A DNA stretch of 64,000 bases, taken from assembly GCA_002720855.1 (NCBI GenBank), contig PBIN01000015.1, forward strand, positions 248,001 to 312,000, written 5' to 3'. Position numbers and translations under genes: made by a program. Of this stretch, positions 17,040 through 25,857 are shown in pieces. Within the stretch, counting starts at the first letter, position 1. Every line of letters begins with the position of its first letter. This DNA comes from Rhodospirillaceae bacterium. Its GTDB lineage: Bacteria > Pseudomonadota > Alphaproteobacteria > MPNO01 > UBA2964. Under the pieces are notes generated by a model that searched no databases, was not told the DNA's origin, and worked only from the letters and a program-made list of their open reading frames with translations.

Positions 17040-18566
17040 CTAATTTTCTTCGGTAAGCAAAGAAATGCCCAGCAATGCCCGTCGTTTTAACCAGGGGCTT
17101 GGTCGATAGCGGGGGTCGCCATAAAAGTCGCTCATGGCATTGAGAACCGCCAAGATGCGGCGGGCGCCGACGGCATCACCCATCGTGAGAGGACCGCTTG
17201 GGTAACCCAGCCCCAATGTTACCGCTTTATCTATATCGCTGGGGCTCGCAATTCGCTGCTGAGCTATATCGCAGGCGATATTCACTATTGTTGCAACGAC
17301 GCGCTGGTTTACGAAACCCGGACTGTCGTGAATAACTGTTACGGCGTGGTCATCGGCCGCAAGGGCCGCGTGAACCATATCGCGAAGATCGGGATCAGAT
17401 ATCGGCGACCCCATCAATGTCCGACGCCCCTCCAATCCAAACATGGTATCAACGGCGAATGATCTCTCCGCTTCAATCCCTTCGGCTACGGAGGCGCTCG
17501 TCACATCCCGCCCGATGGGCGTGAACAAACAAAGGCTTCGGGTCGAAGGCTTCTGGCCATCATCGATTTCGACGACATCCGCAAGCGCTGCTGCCAGCAT
17601 TTCGCGTCCTGCTGGTTCAGCGTTGCTAATCCAAACTGCTTCCGGAAGAGTTTCGGGTAAATCTGGTGGCGTTGATGGCACCTTTTTATTGTCTTCATAG
17701 CTATAAAAGCCTCGCCCTGTTTTGCGGCCATGGAGACCGGCAGCGGCCCGTTGACGGGTCATAGGTCCCGGTCGAAAGCGTGGTTCCTCATAAAACTGTT
17801 TATAGATCGATTCCATTACGGGGTGAGAGACATCGAGGCCCGTCGTGTCCATTAGCTCAAATGGTCCCATGCGAAAGTTGGGGCCTCCCTCACGCAACAG
17901 ATCATCGACACCGGCAAAATCTGCAATACCCTCAGAGATAATTCGAACGCCTTCAGTATTGAGACCGCGTCCGGCATGGTTGACCAAAAAACCGGGAGTG
18001 TCCTTGGCGCGCACCGGCTCATGCCCTGCACGGCTGGCAACAGAGACAAGAATTTCCGCCGTCTTTGGCGTAGTTTCGACACCATTCACCACTTCGACGA
18101 CCTTCATCAACGGCACTGGATTGAAAAAATGAAAACCGGCAAATCGTTGCGGATGGTCCAGCGCCGCAGCGATGGCAGCAACTGACAATGACGATGTATT
18201 GGTCGCCAATACACAGTCCTCCGAAACGATTTCTTCCAAACTCGAAAAGACCTGCCGTTTAACGTCCAAATCTTCCAGAACGGCTTCAATAACAAGATCC
18301 GCATTCGTGAAGTCTGACAAACTTGTAATGACTTTGAGTCGTCCAACGGCTTCCTGTGCGTCTTTGTCGTCAAGTGTTCCTTTTTCCGCCGCGCGCAAAA
18401 TCATGCGCTCGGCAAATTCTCGGCCAGCTTCCGCTGCGCCGTCATTGGTATCAAACAGCAACACCTGCATGCCACCGGTTGCCATGATCTGCGCTATACC
18501 ACGGCCCATCGCGCCGGTACCGACGACCCCTACGGTAAAGTCTGCACTGTTCGGATCATTCGCCAT
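17040..18566 (-). CDS. 3-hydroxyacyl-CoA dehydrogenase, PaaH-type with doubled C-terminal domain
   Basis: A 508-residue NAD-dependent enzyme oxidising 3-hydroxyacyl-CoA to 3-ketoacyl-CoA. The Rossmann motif is VVGTGAMGRGIAQIMA. The active-site His and Asn regions are FAGFHFFNPVPLMKVVEVV and NTSSLSV, and the C-terminal domain has DTPGFLVNHAGRGLNTEG. A second, shorter copy of the C-terminal domain (DSPGFVNQRVVATIVN, LGLGYPSGPLTMGD) follows, as in PaaH/PhaB-type enzymes of about 500 residues. It is last in a long minus-strand run of CoA genes. Confidence 0.92.
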   Translation of the reverse strand: MANDPNSADFTVGVVGTGAMGRGIAQIMATGGMQVLLFDTNDGAAEAGREFAERMILRAAEKGTLDDKDAQEAVGRLKVITSLSDFTNADLVIEAVLEDLDVKRQVFSSLEEIVSEDCVLATNTSSLSVAAIAAALDHPQRFAGFHFFNPVPLMKVVEVVNGVETTPKTAEILVSVASRAGHEPVRAKDTPGFLVNHAGRGLNTEGVRIISEGIADFAGVDDLLREGGPNFRMGPFELMDTTGLDVSHPVMESIYKQFYEEPRFRPGPMTRQRAAAGLHGRKTGRGFYSYEDNKKVPSTPPDLPETLPEAVWISNAEPAGREMLAAALADVVEIDDGQKPSTRSLCLFTPIGRDVTSASVAEGIEAERSFAVDTMFGLEGRRTLMGSPISDPDLRDMVHAALAADDHAVTVIHDSPGFVNQRVVATIVNIACDIAQQRIASPSDIDKAVTLGLGYPSGPLTMGDAVGARRILAVLNAMSDFYGDPRYRPSPWLKRRALLGISLLTEEN

Positions 18567-18584
18567 CTTTTGTGCTTCCTATAG

Positions 18585-19577
18585 TCAGTTTGGATCGAGT
18601 CCAGCCAATCGGTCGCGCGCGACTATCGCATCATTGAGAATGTCATCGAATATTTTCTCGACACTGGCAATCTCAGTCGCGAAGGCAGCACTTTGTCCCA
18701 TGGAAAGCGTACCTCGGTCAAAGTCACCGGTTGCATAGGCTTCGCGCTGATTTGGCCCTTGAACGAATGGACGATATTGCTCGAAATCGGTGATGCCTTG
18801 TTCTTCCAGTTCATTAACCGCCCGAGAGGTCGCATTATCCAAGACCCGCGAATTATCGTTAAAGACCGACATAACAATTCGCGTATCACTTTGACTTATC
18901 TCCTTAATCCGCTGTTTGTATTTTTCGTCTGCCCAAATTTCCTCAGCAACCGTCATCCGCGATCCCAATAGAATACCGTCAGCGCCAAGCGCTAAAGCTG
19001 CAATAAGTTGGCGCCCGGTTCCCAATCCGCCCGCGAGAACAACGGGCACGTCTAATCCCTCGGGTACAACAGCGCCTTGCACGATACCTCCGATCATCTC
19101 CATACCAGGGTGGCCGCCAGCCTCTGCACCTAATATCGTTATCGCGTCGACACCGGCGCGAACGGCGCTTTGCGCGTGCCGCAACGTGGTACATTTATGT
19201 ATGACAGTTATCCCTGCATCTTTGATTTTTGGCATGAAAGCCTTTGGGCTAAAGCCCGCCGTTTCTACGAACTCAACCTTTTCCTCGATTGCAACATCAA
19301 GAAATACGGCGAGTTCCTCATTGGCCTCCGGGCGCGCTGAAACATAGATGTTTACACCAAAGGGCTTTCCCTCTGTTATCTCCCGGCATTTGTGCAGCTG
19401 TGCCCGATAATCGTCGACTGTCGGAAAACTCCGCGGCGTAATAAACCCCATCCCACCTGCATTGACGACAGCGCCGACATAGTTGGCATCGGCTAACCAC
19501 ATAAGGCCTCCACACAGGATCGGGTGATCAATACCAAACAGGTCGGTGATACGAGTTTTAAAGACTTGAGCTGTCAT
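18585..19577 (-). CDS. Nitronate monooxygenase family FMN oxidoreductase
   Basis: A 330-residue TIM-barrel flavoprotein of the 2-nitropropane dioxygenase family. Family features are HPILCGGLMWLA near the N-terminus, GVNIYVSARP, ILGAEAGGHPGME and VVLAGGLGTGRQLIAALALGADGILLGSRM, which binds FMN phosphate. Catalytic His positions are not certain. Members oxidise alkyl nitronates or act as other FMN-dependent oxidoreductases or enoyl reductases. In this operon, surrounded by CoA-thioester genes, a reductase role is possible but unproven. Confidence 0.88.
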   Translation of the reverse strand: MTAQVFKTRITDLFGIDHPILCGGLMWLADANYVGAVVNAGGMGFITPRSFPTVDDYRAQLHKCREITEGKPFGVNIYVSARPEANEELAVFLDVAIEEKVEFVETAGFSPKAFMPKIKDAGITVIHKCTTLRHAQSAVRAGVDAITILGAEAGGHPGMEMIGGIVQGAVVPEGLDVPVVLAGGLGTGRQLIAALALGADGILLGSRMTVAEEIWADEKYKQRIKEISQSDTRIVMSVFNDNSRVLDNATSRAVNELEEQGITDFEQYRPFVQGPNQREAYATGDFDRGTLSMGQSAAFATEIASVEKIFDDILNDAIVARDRLAGLDPN

Positions 19578-19585
19578 ATCTTTGT

Positions 19586-20002
19586 TCAGCGTAAAGGCAC
19601 GAATTTAGTGCCATAGCGCACGATACCTTCCTGGTCATAAAGTCGGCGAATGACCGCACGAAGTTTCATCCCGATTTCCAACTCTTCTGGATCCATATCT
19701 GCAAGACGGACCATGACACGCGGACCTTCTTTCAACTCGACGACGCCGCATAAAACATCGCCGGTCATTGTCTGTTCGTCATCGAACTCTGATGGCGCGC
19801 CATTTCCAGCGACCAAGCTATATGTATAAAGCGTCGCATCACCCGATAACGGTACTTTTTCAAATTTATCGCTGCCGCACTCCGTGCAAACCGGTCTTTG
19901 TGGATAGGCGAGTTTCTCACAGGAATGGCACCTTCCGGCGATAAGCCGCATTCGCTCATCAATACTGGCGCTATACATTGGCAGGGAAATATATGACGTC
20001 AT
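19586..20002 (-). CDS. DUF35 OB-fold protein with zinc ribbon
   Basis: A 138-residue protein. The N-terminal zinc ribbon has paired cysteines in CHSC and CTEC, and the C-terminal OB fold includes SGDATLYTYSLV and GVVELKEGPRVMVRL. DUF35 proteins are acyl-CoA-binding partners of thiolase-superfamily enzymes, for example in archaeal HMG-CoA synthesis, PhlB of the phloroglucinol acetyltransferase, and steroid side-chain retro-aldolases. Its start overlaps the HMG-CoA-synthase-like gene by 4 bp, and the thiolase gene lies just beyond, so a three-protein complex is likely. Confidence 0.9.
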   Translation of the reverse strand: MTSYISLPMYSASIDERMRLIAGRCHSCEKLAYPQRPVCTECGSDKFEKVPLSGDATLYTYSLVAGNGAPSEFDDEQTMTGDVLCGVVELKEGPRVMVRLADMDPEELEIGMKLRAVIRRLYDQEGIVRYGTKFVPLR

Positions 20003-21009
20003 CCATCCCCTCCAAACCTGCTAGAAAGCATACGGCGATGTTTAAGATAGGTGACGTAATCGACAGTTTTTCCTGCCTCTACAAGATCGGCCACCTTCGC
20101 TCCTTTTCGACGGCGCTTCGCAAGTTCCTTGCCAACGGTGAACAGCAGTGCTGTCGCTCCGGACCCAACAGCGGCGCACAGGATTTGATCGCCTGAGCGG
20201 GCACCATCAAGTGCATCTGCTAAAGCAAACGGCGCTGAAGCGGCACCGGCGTCGCCGATGACACTCCAAAGAGATTCCGTTACGGCACTTTCTTGTCCCA
20301 GAGTTTTTGCTGCATTTCGCATCAATCCGGCATCTGCACCCAGCGCGAGCCGTTTTACCTTGTCGAGTGCCGCGAAACGGGGATTTCCAGCCAAGGCTTG
20401 CAAACTCGCCAAACTGTCGCGTGTTCTCAGTTCCAGATCGGAAAGAGTATCGTCGCCATGTCTTCGGAACCGGGAACCAAAGGTTTCGCGCGTAACGGCA
20501 AAACTGTCATTAAATTCAGCAACAACACCATTGGGCCCCACGACGAATGCCGCTCCAGCGGCGCCAAGTGCATGTTCAAAACCCGCGTCGGCCGGGGCAC
20601 TCGGTGCATCAGCGGCAACAGCGAGTGCATAACGATTTCTTCCTGACTTGCAGTATTCAATTGCGGATATTAGTGCCTGGACGCCTGCTTGAGGTGAACC
20701 AGTTATTTCAGTTACTCGAATGTCCGAACGAGCAAACAGAGCTGTCGCGATCGTGGATGCAGATGGTTTCTCTTCATACGGCGGGGTTGTTGCGCCAAAA
20801 AAAACAGCGCTTACATCACGGGCCTCGGAAATTCGCTTCAAAGCCTCTCGCGCCGCATCTATTCCCAAGGTGACCGCATCTTCATCATAGGCGCAGAATG
20901 CTTTTCGTTTTAGTCCACGTGCTGCGCATGCTCCCCAGGCTTCAATATAAGCACTTGCGGAGAGCCTCAATGTCGGCAGGGCAACACCGTAACTTTCAAT
21001 GCCTGCCAT
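19999..21009 (-). CDS. HMG-CoA synthase-like thiolase-fold protein lacking catalytic residues
   Basis: A 336-residue member of the HMG-CoA synthase/ketosynthase III group. It keeps the N-terminal GVALPTLRLSASAY and the DEDAVTLGIDAAREAL block. Where active enzymes have the nucleophilic Cys (archaeal-type ACKAGTEAL), this protein reads SPQAGVQAL, so the Cys is replaced. The segment expected to hold the catalytic His (vfHqP) reads LALGADAGLM, so the His seems missing too. It sits between thiolase (3 bp upstream) and DUF35 (4-bp overlap). It probably acts as a non-catalytic partner in a complex; the residue alignments are by eye. Confidence 0.8.
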   Translation of the reverse strand: MAGIESYGVALPTLRLSASAYIEAWGACAARGLKRKAFCAYDEDAVTLGIDAAREALKRISEARDVSAVFFGATTPPYEEKPSASTIATALFARSDIRVTEITGSPQAGVQALISAIEYCKSGRNRYALAVAADAPSAPADAGFEHALGAAGAAFVVGPNGVVAEFNDSFAVTRETFGSRFRRHGDDTLSDLELRTRDSLASLQALAGNPRFAALDKVKRLALGADAGLMRNAAKTLGQESAVTESLWSVIGDAGAASAPFALADALDGARSGDQILCAAVGSGATALLFTVGKELAKRRRKGAKVADLVEAGKTVDYVTYLKHRRMLSSRFGGDG

Positions 21010-21012
21010 GAA

Positions 21013-22185
21013 TTACTCCACCGCCTTCAGGATATGAACGGCAACAGCGGCTCCTGAACCGCCGACATTTTGTGTAAGGCCATAGCGAACGTTTTTGAGT
21101 TGGCGCTCTGCGGTATCGGCGCGCCCTCGAAGCTGATTAACCACCTCGTAAATCTGACCCGTTCCCGTCGACCCAATGGGATGGCCCTTAGCAATCAACC
21201 CACCCGAATTATTGACCGGTCGTTTTCCATCTCTCGCCGTCGCGCCGCTGGCAACATACTTTCCCGCACCACCCTCTCTGCAAAAGCCGAGATCCTCATA
21301 GGCCAGCAATTCCGCAATTGCAAAGCAGTCATGAACCTCTGCGAAGTCGATGTCCTTAGCCGAAATTCCTGCCATTTCATAAGCCTGTTTGGCAGCACGT
21401 TTGGTGCCTTCCAAGGTCGTCATCGATGTCCGGTCGTGAATCGCGACAAAATCGCTTGCACCACCCGAACCAACCACCAACACAGGCTGGTCGGTAAAAT
21501 CTCTTGCCATATCCGCCCGGCACATAATGACCATCGACGCTCCATCGGTAATTCCACAAGCATCTGAAAAGGACAGCGGCGATGCCAAATTGGGGGCCTT
21601 CATGGCACGATCCAGATCTAATGGTGCCCGAAATTGTGCCTTCGGGTTTGCGAGTGCGTTGTTGCGGTTTTTCACGGCTGCCATTGTGATTTGTTTTTTA
21701 GTGGTGCCAAACTCGTGCATATGGCGCCGCGCCATCATGGCGTAAATCCCGGCAAAATTTGTTCCTGCCAGCCGTTCCCACTCAACATCGCCAGAAATAC
21801 CGAGCCACAAACGGTTTTTCTCTCTCGGCAAATCAGACATTTTTTCTATACCACCGGCGACGGCGACCTTGGCCCGACCGGAAGCAATTGCGGCAACCGC
21901 GTCGCGCATGGCGAATCCGGAAGACGCACAGGCGTTCTCGATATGGCGCGCACTGGCCCCGACCATTCCTGCGGCTTCCATCATCAATGGGGCAAAATTG
22001 CCAAGCTGCGCGCCCCCGGTTGACAGGGTCCCAATAAAAGCTTCCTCGACATTGGCGGGATCCAAACCTCTGTCGACGTCCTTCAGTGCGTTCGCCGCTG
22101 CTTCATGGAACAGGTTTTTGAGTGTTCGCTCCGGAAACATGCCGTAGCGTGTCTGCCCAACACCAATGACCGCAACATCAACCAT
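21013..22185 (-). CDS. SCP2/archaeal-type thiolase
   Basis: A 390-residue acetyl-CoA acetyltransferase-like thiolase. The nucleophilic Cys is in ENACASSGFAM (about residue 86), followed by HDCFAIAEL and GGLIAKGHPIGSTG with the active-site His. The C-terminal CxG of classical thiolases is replaced by NVGGSGAA, as in SCP2-type and archaeal thiolases that partner with DUF35 proteins. It begins on the last base of the enoyl-CoA hydratase stop (TAATG), so translation is coupled. It should make or break a C-C bond between acyl-CoA units; the substrate is unknown. Confidence 0.93.
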   Translation of the reverse strand: MVDVAVIGVGQTRYGMFPERTLKNLFHEAAANALKDVDRGLDPANVEEAFIGTLSTGGAQLGNFAPLMMEAAGMVGASARHIENACASSGFAMRDAVAAIASGRAKVAVAGGIEKMSDLPREKNRLWLGISGDVEWERLAGTNFAGIYAMMARRHMHEFGTTKKQITMAAVKNRNNALANPKAQFRAPLDLDRAMKAPNLASPLSFSDACGITDGASMVIMCRADMARDFTDQPVLVVGSGGASDFVAIHDRTSMTTLEGTKRAAKQAYEMAGISAKDIDFAEVHDCFAIAELLAYEDLGFCREGGAGKYVASGATARDGKRPVNNSGGLIAKGHPIGSTGTGQIYEVVNQLRGRADTAERQLKNVRYGLTQNVGGSGAAVAVHILKAVE

Positions 22186-22955
22186 TAATTCCGAAAGTCT
22201 GGTTTGCGCTTCTCAAGAAAAGCGGCACGCCCTTCTTCAAGTTCCGACCCCACAAAGGCGAGTGATTGCGACATCACCTCCATCTCAAGGGCTTCTTCGA
22301 GAGATTGCGGTTCCATGGCGAGATGACGCTTGGTCAGCGCAAATGCGTGCGGCGGCATTTTTGCAAGCGCTTGCGCCTTCTCGATCGCGCAAGTCTCTGC
22401 CTGCCCATCCTCGACCAGGTCATCGGCAAGGCCGACTTCAATGGCTGCTTGTCCCTTGAGCATTTCTGCATAGAGCAAAATCTGCCGCGCCTTTGCCTGG
22501 CCAACACGGCGCGCCAGCGTGAACAGAATTCCATAATCTGGCGTCAGGCCTATTCGAAAAAACGGAAAACCGAGCGCACCGCCTTTAGCCAATACAATTG
22601 TATCGCACAACAACGCTATACCGGCGCCGGCACCGACGGCGAAACCCTCTACACCTGCGACAATTGGCTTCTCTGCCTCGGCCAGCAATCGTACGAGACG
22701 ATGGTTTTCTTTCATCCGTACACGCCCAGATGCAACATCAAGGTCGGTCATGGAATCAATGTCGCCACCGGCGCAAAAATGGCCCTCGGTACTCCCGAGA
22801 ACGATGGCATGTATGTCATCATTGCCTAACGCCTCCGACACCACATCGATTAGTGCGTTGCGCGCCTCGGGACTTACTGCATTTCGCTTGTCGGGACGAT
22901 TGATCGCAATTCTGGCGATATTGGGCGCAGCGATTTCGTTGATGACGACTGACAT
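22185..22955 (-). CDS. Enoyl-CoA hydratase/isomerase family protein
   Basis: A 256-residue crotonase-fold protein. The oxyanion-hole region HFCAGGDIDSMTD and the EGFAVGAGAGIALLCD block are clear. The second catalytic region (LGFPFFRIGLTPDYGILFTL) lacks the Glu of classical hydratases (GxxPE...), so it could be an isomerase, a hydrolase or another crotonase activity. It overlaps the thiolase start by one base and belongs to the same operon. Confidence 0.9.
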   Translation of the reverse strand: MSVVINEIAAPNIARIAINRPDKRNAVSPEARNALIDVVSEALGNDDIHAIVLGSTEGHFCAGGDIDSMTDLDVASGRVRMKENHRLVRLLAEAEKPIVAGVEGFAVGAGAGIALLCDTIVLAKGGALGFPFFRIGLTPDYGILFTLARRVGQAKARQILLYAEMLKGQAAIEVGLADDLVEDGQAETCAIEKAQALAKMPPHAFALTKRHLAMEPQSLEEALEMEVMSQSLAFVGSELEEGRAAFLEKRKPDFRN

Positions 22956-22970
22956 TCTATTCTCTCCGCG

Positions 22971-24080
22971 CTAAACCGCCGGCGCCTGATCGCCAAGCGC
23001 GATTTCCATGGCCGCGGCCAGGTCATCTGCTGTTACCCCGGCAAATTCGACATCATCCCGCGCGAGAAAGGTGGCAGCGCAATCTTTGAGACTGGCTACA
23101 TTCGCCGCGCAACCAGTCAGGCTGTCTTCCAACCAACCAACACTATCCAGGGGCCTCGGATGCCAATCGCCATTGATGATGGCCTTGAGCACAGCGCCAT
23201 CGCGTAATACCAATGTCGCCCAGATCAAACCGCCCATGGCTTTCGCCCGACCGCGCCCAATCGTATCGCCATCCTCTAGAAGGTCGGCAAATCGTGTTTT
23301 TTCGCTCTTGGCAAACAGCCATTCTTCGCTCTCATACTCCGCGCGGAAATCGTCGGCATATGCGTGCTCGGTATCCGTCACAGATCCCAGCGTTAGATGA
23401 CTTTCCCCAAAAGCGTGTGTTGTTGCTTCCCGCACCATTGCTTCAAGCTCTGCCGCGTCGATGGGCTTTCCGGCCTCCCGCTCGAGACAGGTAAAGCGCG
23501 ACGTCATGTCTTTGAGCTCCTTATCTTTCACTTTTTCGGGTGCCATCGGCATAATCTTACCGGCGAGCTCCGTATCAATGGGTTTTACATTGATAACGAT
23601 CCGGAACGTCATCACACCATCTTCGATTTTCAGAGAGGTCGGCACCAACTTTCGGCCCTCAACCTGGACGTCGTTGAGTGGACGGTATTCGGCAGGGAAT
23701 CCATATCGCTCAGCCAGGGTTTCTGCGAAGGCCGTCAATACCTTTGGGAATGCCTCGGTTGTCGTATCAGGCACCTCAGAATGACTTGTTGGCAGAAAAA
23801 ACACCAAGAAAGCAGATCCTGCTCCGGCATAAACCGGGCCGCCGCCATTCGGACGGCGCCGGAAAGAAACGTTGTTCTCGCCGCAAAATTTCAGATCGAG
23901 TGCCTGTTGAGGGTCTTCATTGACACCAATCGTGATCGAATCTGTGTCAAAAATATTCAGATAAACGGTTGGGGGTGCCTCGCCATTCACGACTGCTTTT
24001 TCAACAGCGGGCGAGACCGAAACCGAGAAATCCGCGTAAGAATTCTCATCGACAATCAGCCGCCAGTTATCATCCGACAT
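22971..24080 (-). CDS. Lipoate-protein ligase A-like protein
   Basis: A 369-residue protein of the biotin/lipoate A/B ligase superfamily with the C-terminal LplA accessory domain. The lipoyl-AMP-binding signature appears as RRPNGGGPVYAGAGS, and the conserved ligase lysine region as NDVQVEGRKLVPTS. The N-terminal SITIGVNEDPQQAL matches the family. It lies between the enoyl-CoA hydratase and PaaK-like ligase genes with gaps of 2-15 bp. No lipoylated subunit or glycine-cleavage gene is nearby, so its target (a lipoyl protein or another acyl-transfer role) is unclear. Confidence 0.8.
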   Translation of the reverse strand: MSDDNWRLIVDENSYADFSVSVSPAVEKAVVNGEAPPTVYLNIFDTDSITIGVNEDPQQALDLKFCGENNVSFRRRPNGGGPVYAGAGSAFLVFFLPTSHSEVPDTTTEAFPKVLTAFAETLAERYGFPAEYRPLNDVQVEGRKLVPTSLKIEDGVMTFRIVINVKPIDTELAGKIMPMAPEKVKDKELKDMTSRFTCLEREAGKPIDAAELEAMVREATTHAFGESHLTLGSVTDTEHAYADDFRAEYESEEWLFAKSEKTRFADLLEDGDTIGRGRAKAMGGLIWATLVLRDGAVLKAIINGDWHPRPLDSVGWLEDSLTGCAANVASLKDCAATFLARDDVEFAGVTADDLAAAMEIALGDQAPAV

Positions 24081-24082
24081 TC

Positions 24083-25258
24083 TTAGCTTCCTCTTGTATC
24101 CACCAGCGACGGACCATCCTCTAATTCAGCCATAATTGAAATCTCATCTACAGAAACCAACGTCTGGCTTTTGAAACGGTTTGATATCAATTCAGCGGCG
24201 GCATCGCCTCCGGTGCCTTTAAGCGCCAAGGACAGGCTATCCCCACCACCTGGCTTTCCCGAAACCGTAAGTCTGTAAGCACCATCAAGCCCATCGATAC
24301 CAAGCAGCACCGATCGAATTTCGGAAGGATAGAGTTTTACGCCTTTGACCTTCACCATTTCATCAGTTCGGCCAAAAACGACCCTGGGCAAACATATCGT
24401 GCGGCCAAATACGGAAGGTGTTTCGATCTTCACCGTTAGATCTCCGGTACGATACCGGACAAGCGGCTGTGCTTCTTTTTGAAGATGGGTGAGAACCAAC
24501 TCACCCCGCTCGCCATCGTCAACCGGCTGCAGTGTCTCGGGATCAATAACTTCGGCAAAGACGAGCTCGTCAAAAATATGGACACCCTGGCCGCCAGGGA
24601 AAGTTCGCCCGACAGGCAGGAATTCCGACAAAGAGAACGAGTCGACCAACATCGTATCCGGCATAGCGTCGGCAACCGTATTGTAAAGCGTCGGATTGCC
24701 CGTAAATGCTTCACCTCCGGCAAAAAAGACCTTTGGCGGTTTGACGCCCGCCTCAAGGAGCCTCAGTGAAAAACTTGGATTGCCCGCGAGAATATTGACG
24801 TTGTGGGTACTGCAAATTTCAGCCGCGCGGTCCGCCTCACCAGGGCCTAACGGAATGCAGGTAACGCCGTGCGCCTCCATTTGTGTCTGGTAAAAAAGCC
24901 CGGCAACAAACAGGTGGTATCCAAAGAACACCGCACAGACGTCGCCCTCTTCAACGCCACAGGCGTCCAGATGTGTCCGGCACGCTCCGGTCAAACGATC
25001 CAGATCTCGTCGGGTCTGCATCACGGGGACTAAACCACCGCCCATCGGGCTCAGATTCATACGAACTGCCTTGACCCCACCAAATGCTCCGTAGTCGGGC
25101 TTTTGCATTTCAGCTACTAGGTCGGTTCGAGACATTAGTGGAACGGACTCGGCATACTCGGATGCACCCGAGACCTCAGCAGGAAATTTGCCGCTGTAAA
25201 ATGCGTGTCGCGACAACCGGTCAAGCGTCGCGTTTATGGAATCGAGAGGAAAACTCAT
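24083..25258 (-). CDS. Phenylacetate-CoA ligase (PaaK)-like adenylate-forming enzyme
   Basis: A 391-residue AMP-binding protein of the PaaK type, somewhat shorter than classical PaaK (about 430). Recognisable are GGEAFTG, the DSFSLSEFLPVG adenine region, PLVRYRTGDLT and the C-terminal domain GRTDEMVKVKGVKLYPSEIRS with a downstream regulator-like tail. The Ser/Thr/Gly-rich P-loop is degenerate (LSPMGGGLVPVMQTRRDL). It probably activates an organic, perhaps aromatic, acid to its CoA thioester at the head of the operon, but the degenerate P-loop leaves doubt about activity. Confidence 0.85.
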   Translation of the reverse strand: MSFPLDSINATLDRLSRHAFYSGKFPAEVSGASEYAESVPLMSRTDLVAEMQKPDYGAFGGVKAVRMNLSPMGGGLVPVMQTRRDLDRLTGACRTHLDACGVEEGDVCAVFFGYHLFVAGLFYQTQMEAHGVTCIPLGPGEADRAAEICSTHNVNILAGNPSFSLRLLEAGVKPPKVFFAGGEAFTGNPTLYNTVADAMPDTMLVDSFSLSEFLPVGRTFPGGQGVHIFDELVFAEVIDPETLQPVDDGERGELVLTHLQKEAQPLVRYRTGDLTVKIETPSVFGRTICLPRVVFGRTDEMVKVKGVKLYPSEIRSVLLGIDGLDGAYRLTVSGKPGGGDSLSLALKGTGGDAAAELISNRFKSQTLVSVDEISIMAELEDGPSLVDTRGS

Positions 25259-25318
25259 GATCTATGTTGTAAAAGGCGTACCCGACAGGGGCAAGAGTGC
25301 GAATGAAGGACAGTCAAC

Positions 25319-25699
25319 TTATCTGGTCGCGCGATCCGCCATTCCTCCAAGTCGTTCCTCATTGAGAGGCAATTTGTCCCCCAACCAGAAACCAAAAATG
25401 ATGTGATCGTTCCAGGCATTTTCAGTTAACGGATGAACCAAAACACTTAGGCCATCGCGGTTAACTGTGAGCCACTGCACAAGCTCATCAAACTGATCGA
25501 CGCTAAAAGCGATCTGATACATAGCGACAAGATGCGGTCCCACAGCTTCATCATGCCAGCTACCCATTCGCGTTTCCGGAAATTCTGTGACAATTTTTTC
25601 GCGCAAAGCGGCAGCCGAACCCTTGGTTTCTTCGGGATCGTAATAGATGTGAGCGTGCCAGCCCTCAATTGCATCAGCGGGACGATTAGGAAACGACAT
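25319..25699 (-). CDS. DOPA 4,5-dioxygenase family protein
   Basis: A 126-residue protein with the family's histidine motifs WHAHIYYDP, RMGSWHDEAVGPHLVAMYQ and LSVLVHPLTENAWNDH. These ligands suit a mononuclear iron extradiol-type ring-cleavage site. Bacterial members are mostly uncharacterised; fungal and plant relatives cleave DOPA. It is 60 bp upstream of the PaaK-like gene on the same strand and may lead the operon. Confidence 0.87.
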   Translation of the reverse strand: MSFPNRPADAIEGWHAHIYYDPEETKGSAAALREKIVTEFPETRMGSWHDEAVGPHLVAMYQIAFSVDQFDELVQWLTVNRDGLSVLVHPLTENAWNDHIIFGFWLGDKLPLNEERLGGMADRATR

Positions 25700-25857
25700 A
25701 TATTCCTCACGAACAAAGCTGTCCTTTTATTCTAGCCTAACCTAAATAGGGTCGTACAACCCCATAAACAGTATTCAATCGCGGAGAGGTGGTTCTTGCC
25801 CTTTAGGTGCCGGTAGGCCACATTCACGGCCAGCGATTTCGAACTGGAGTTATATTG

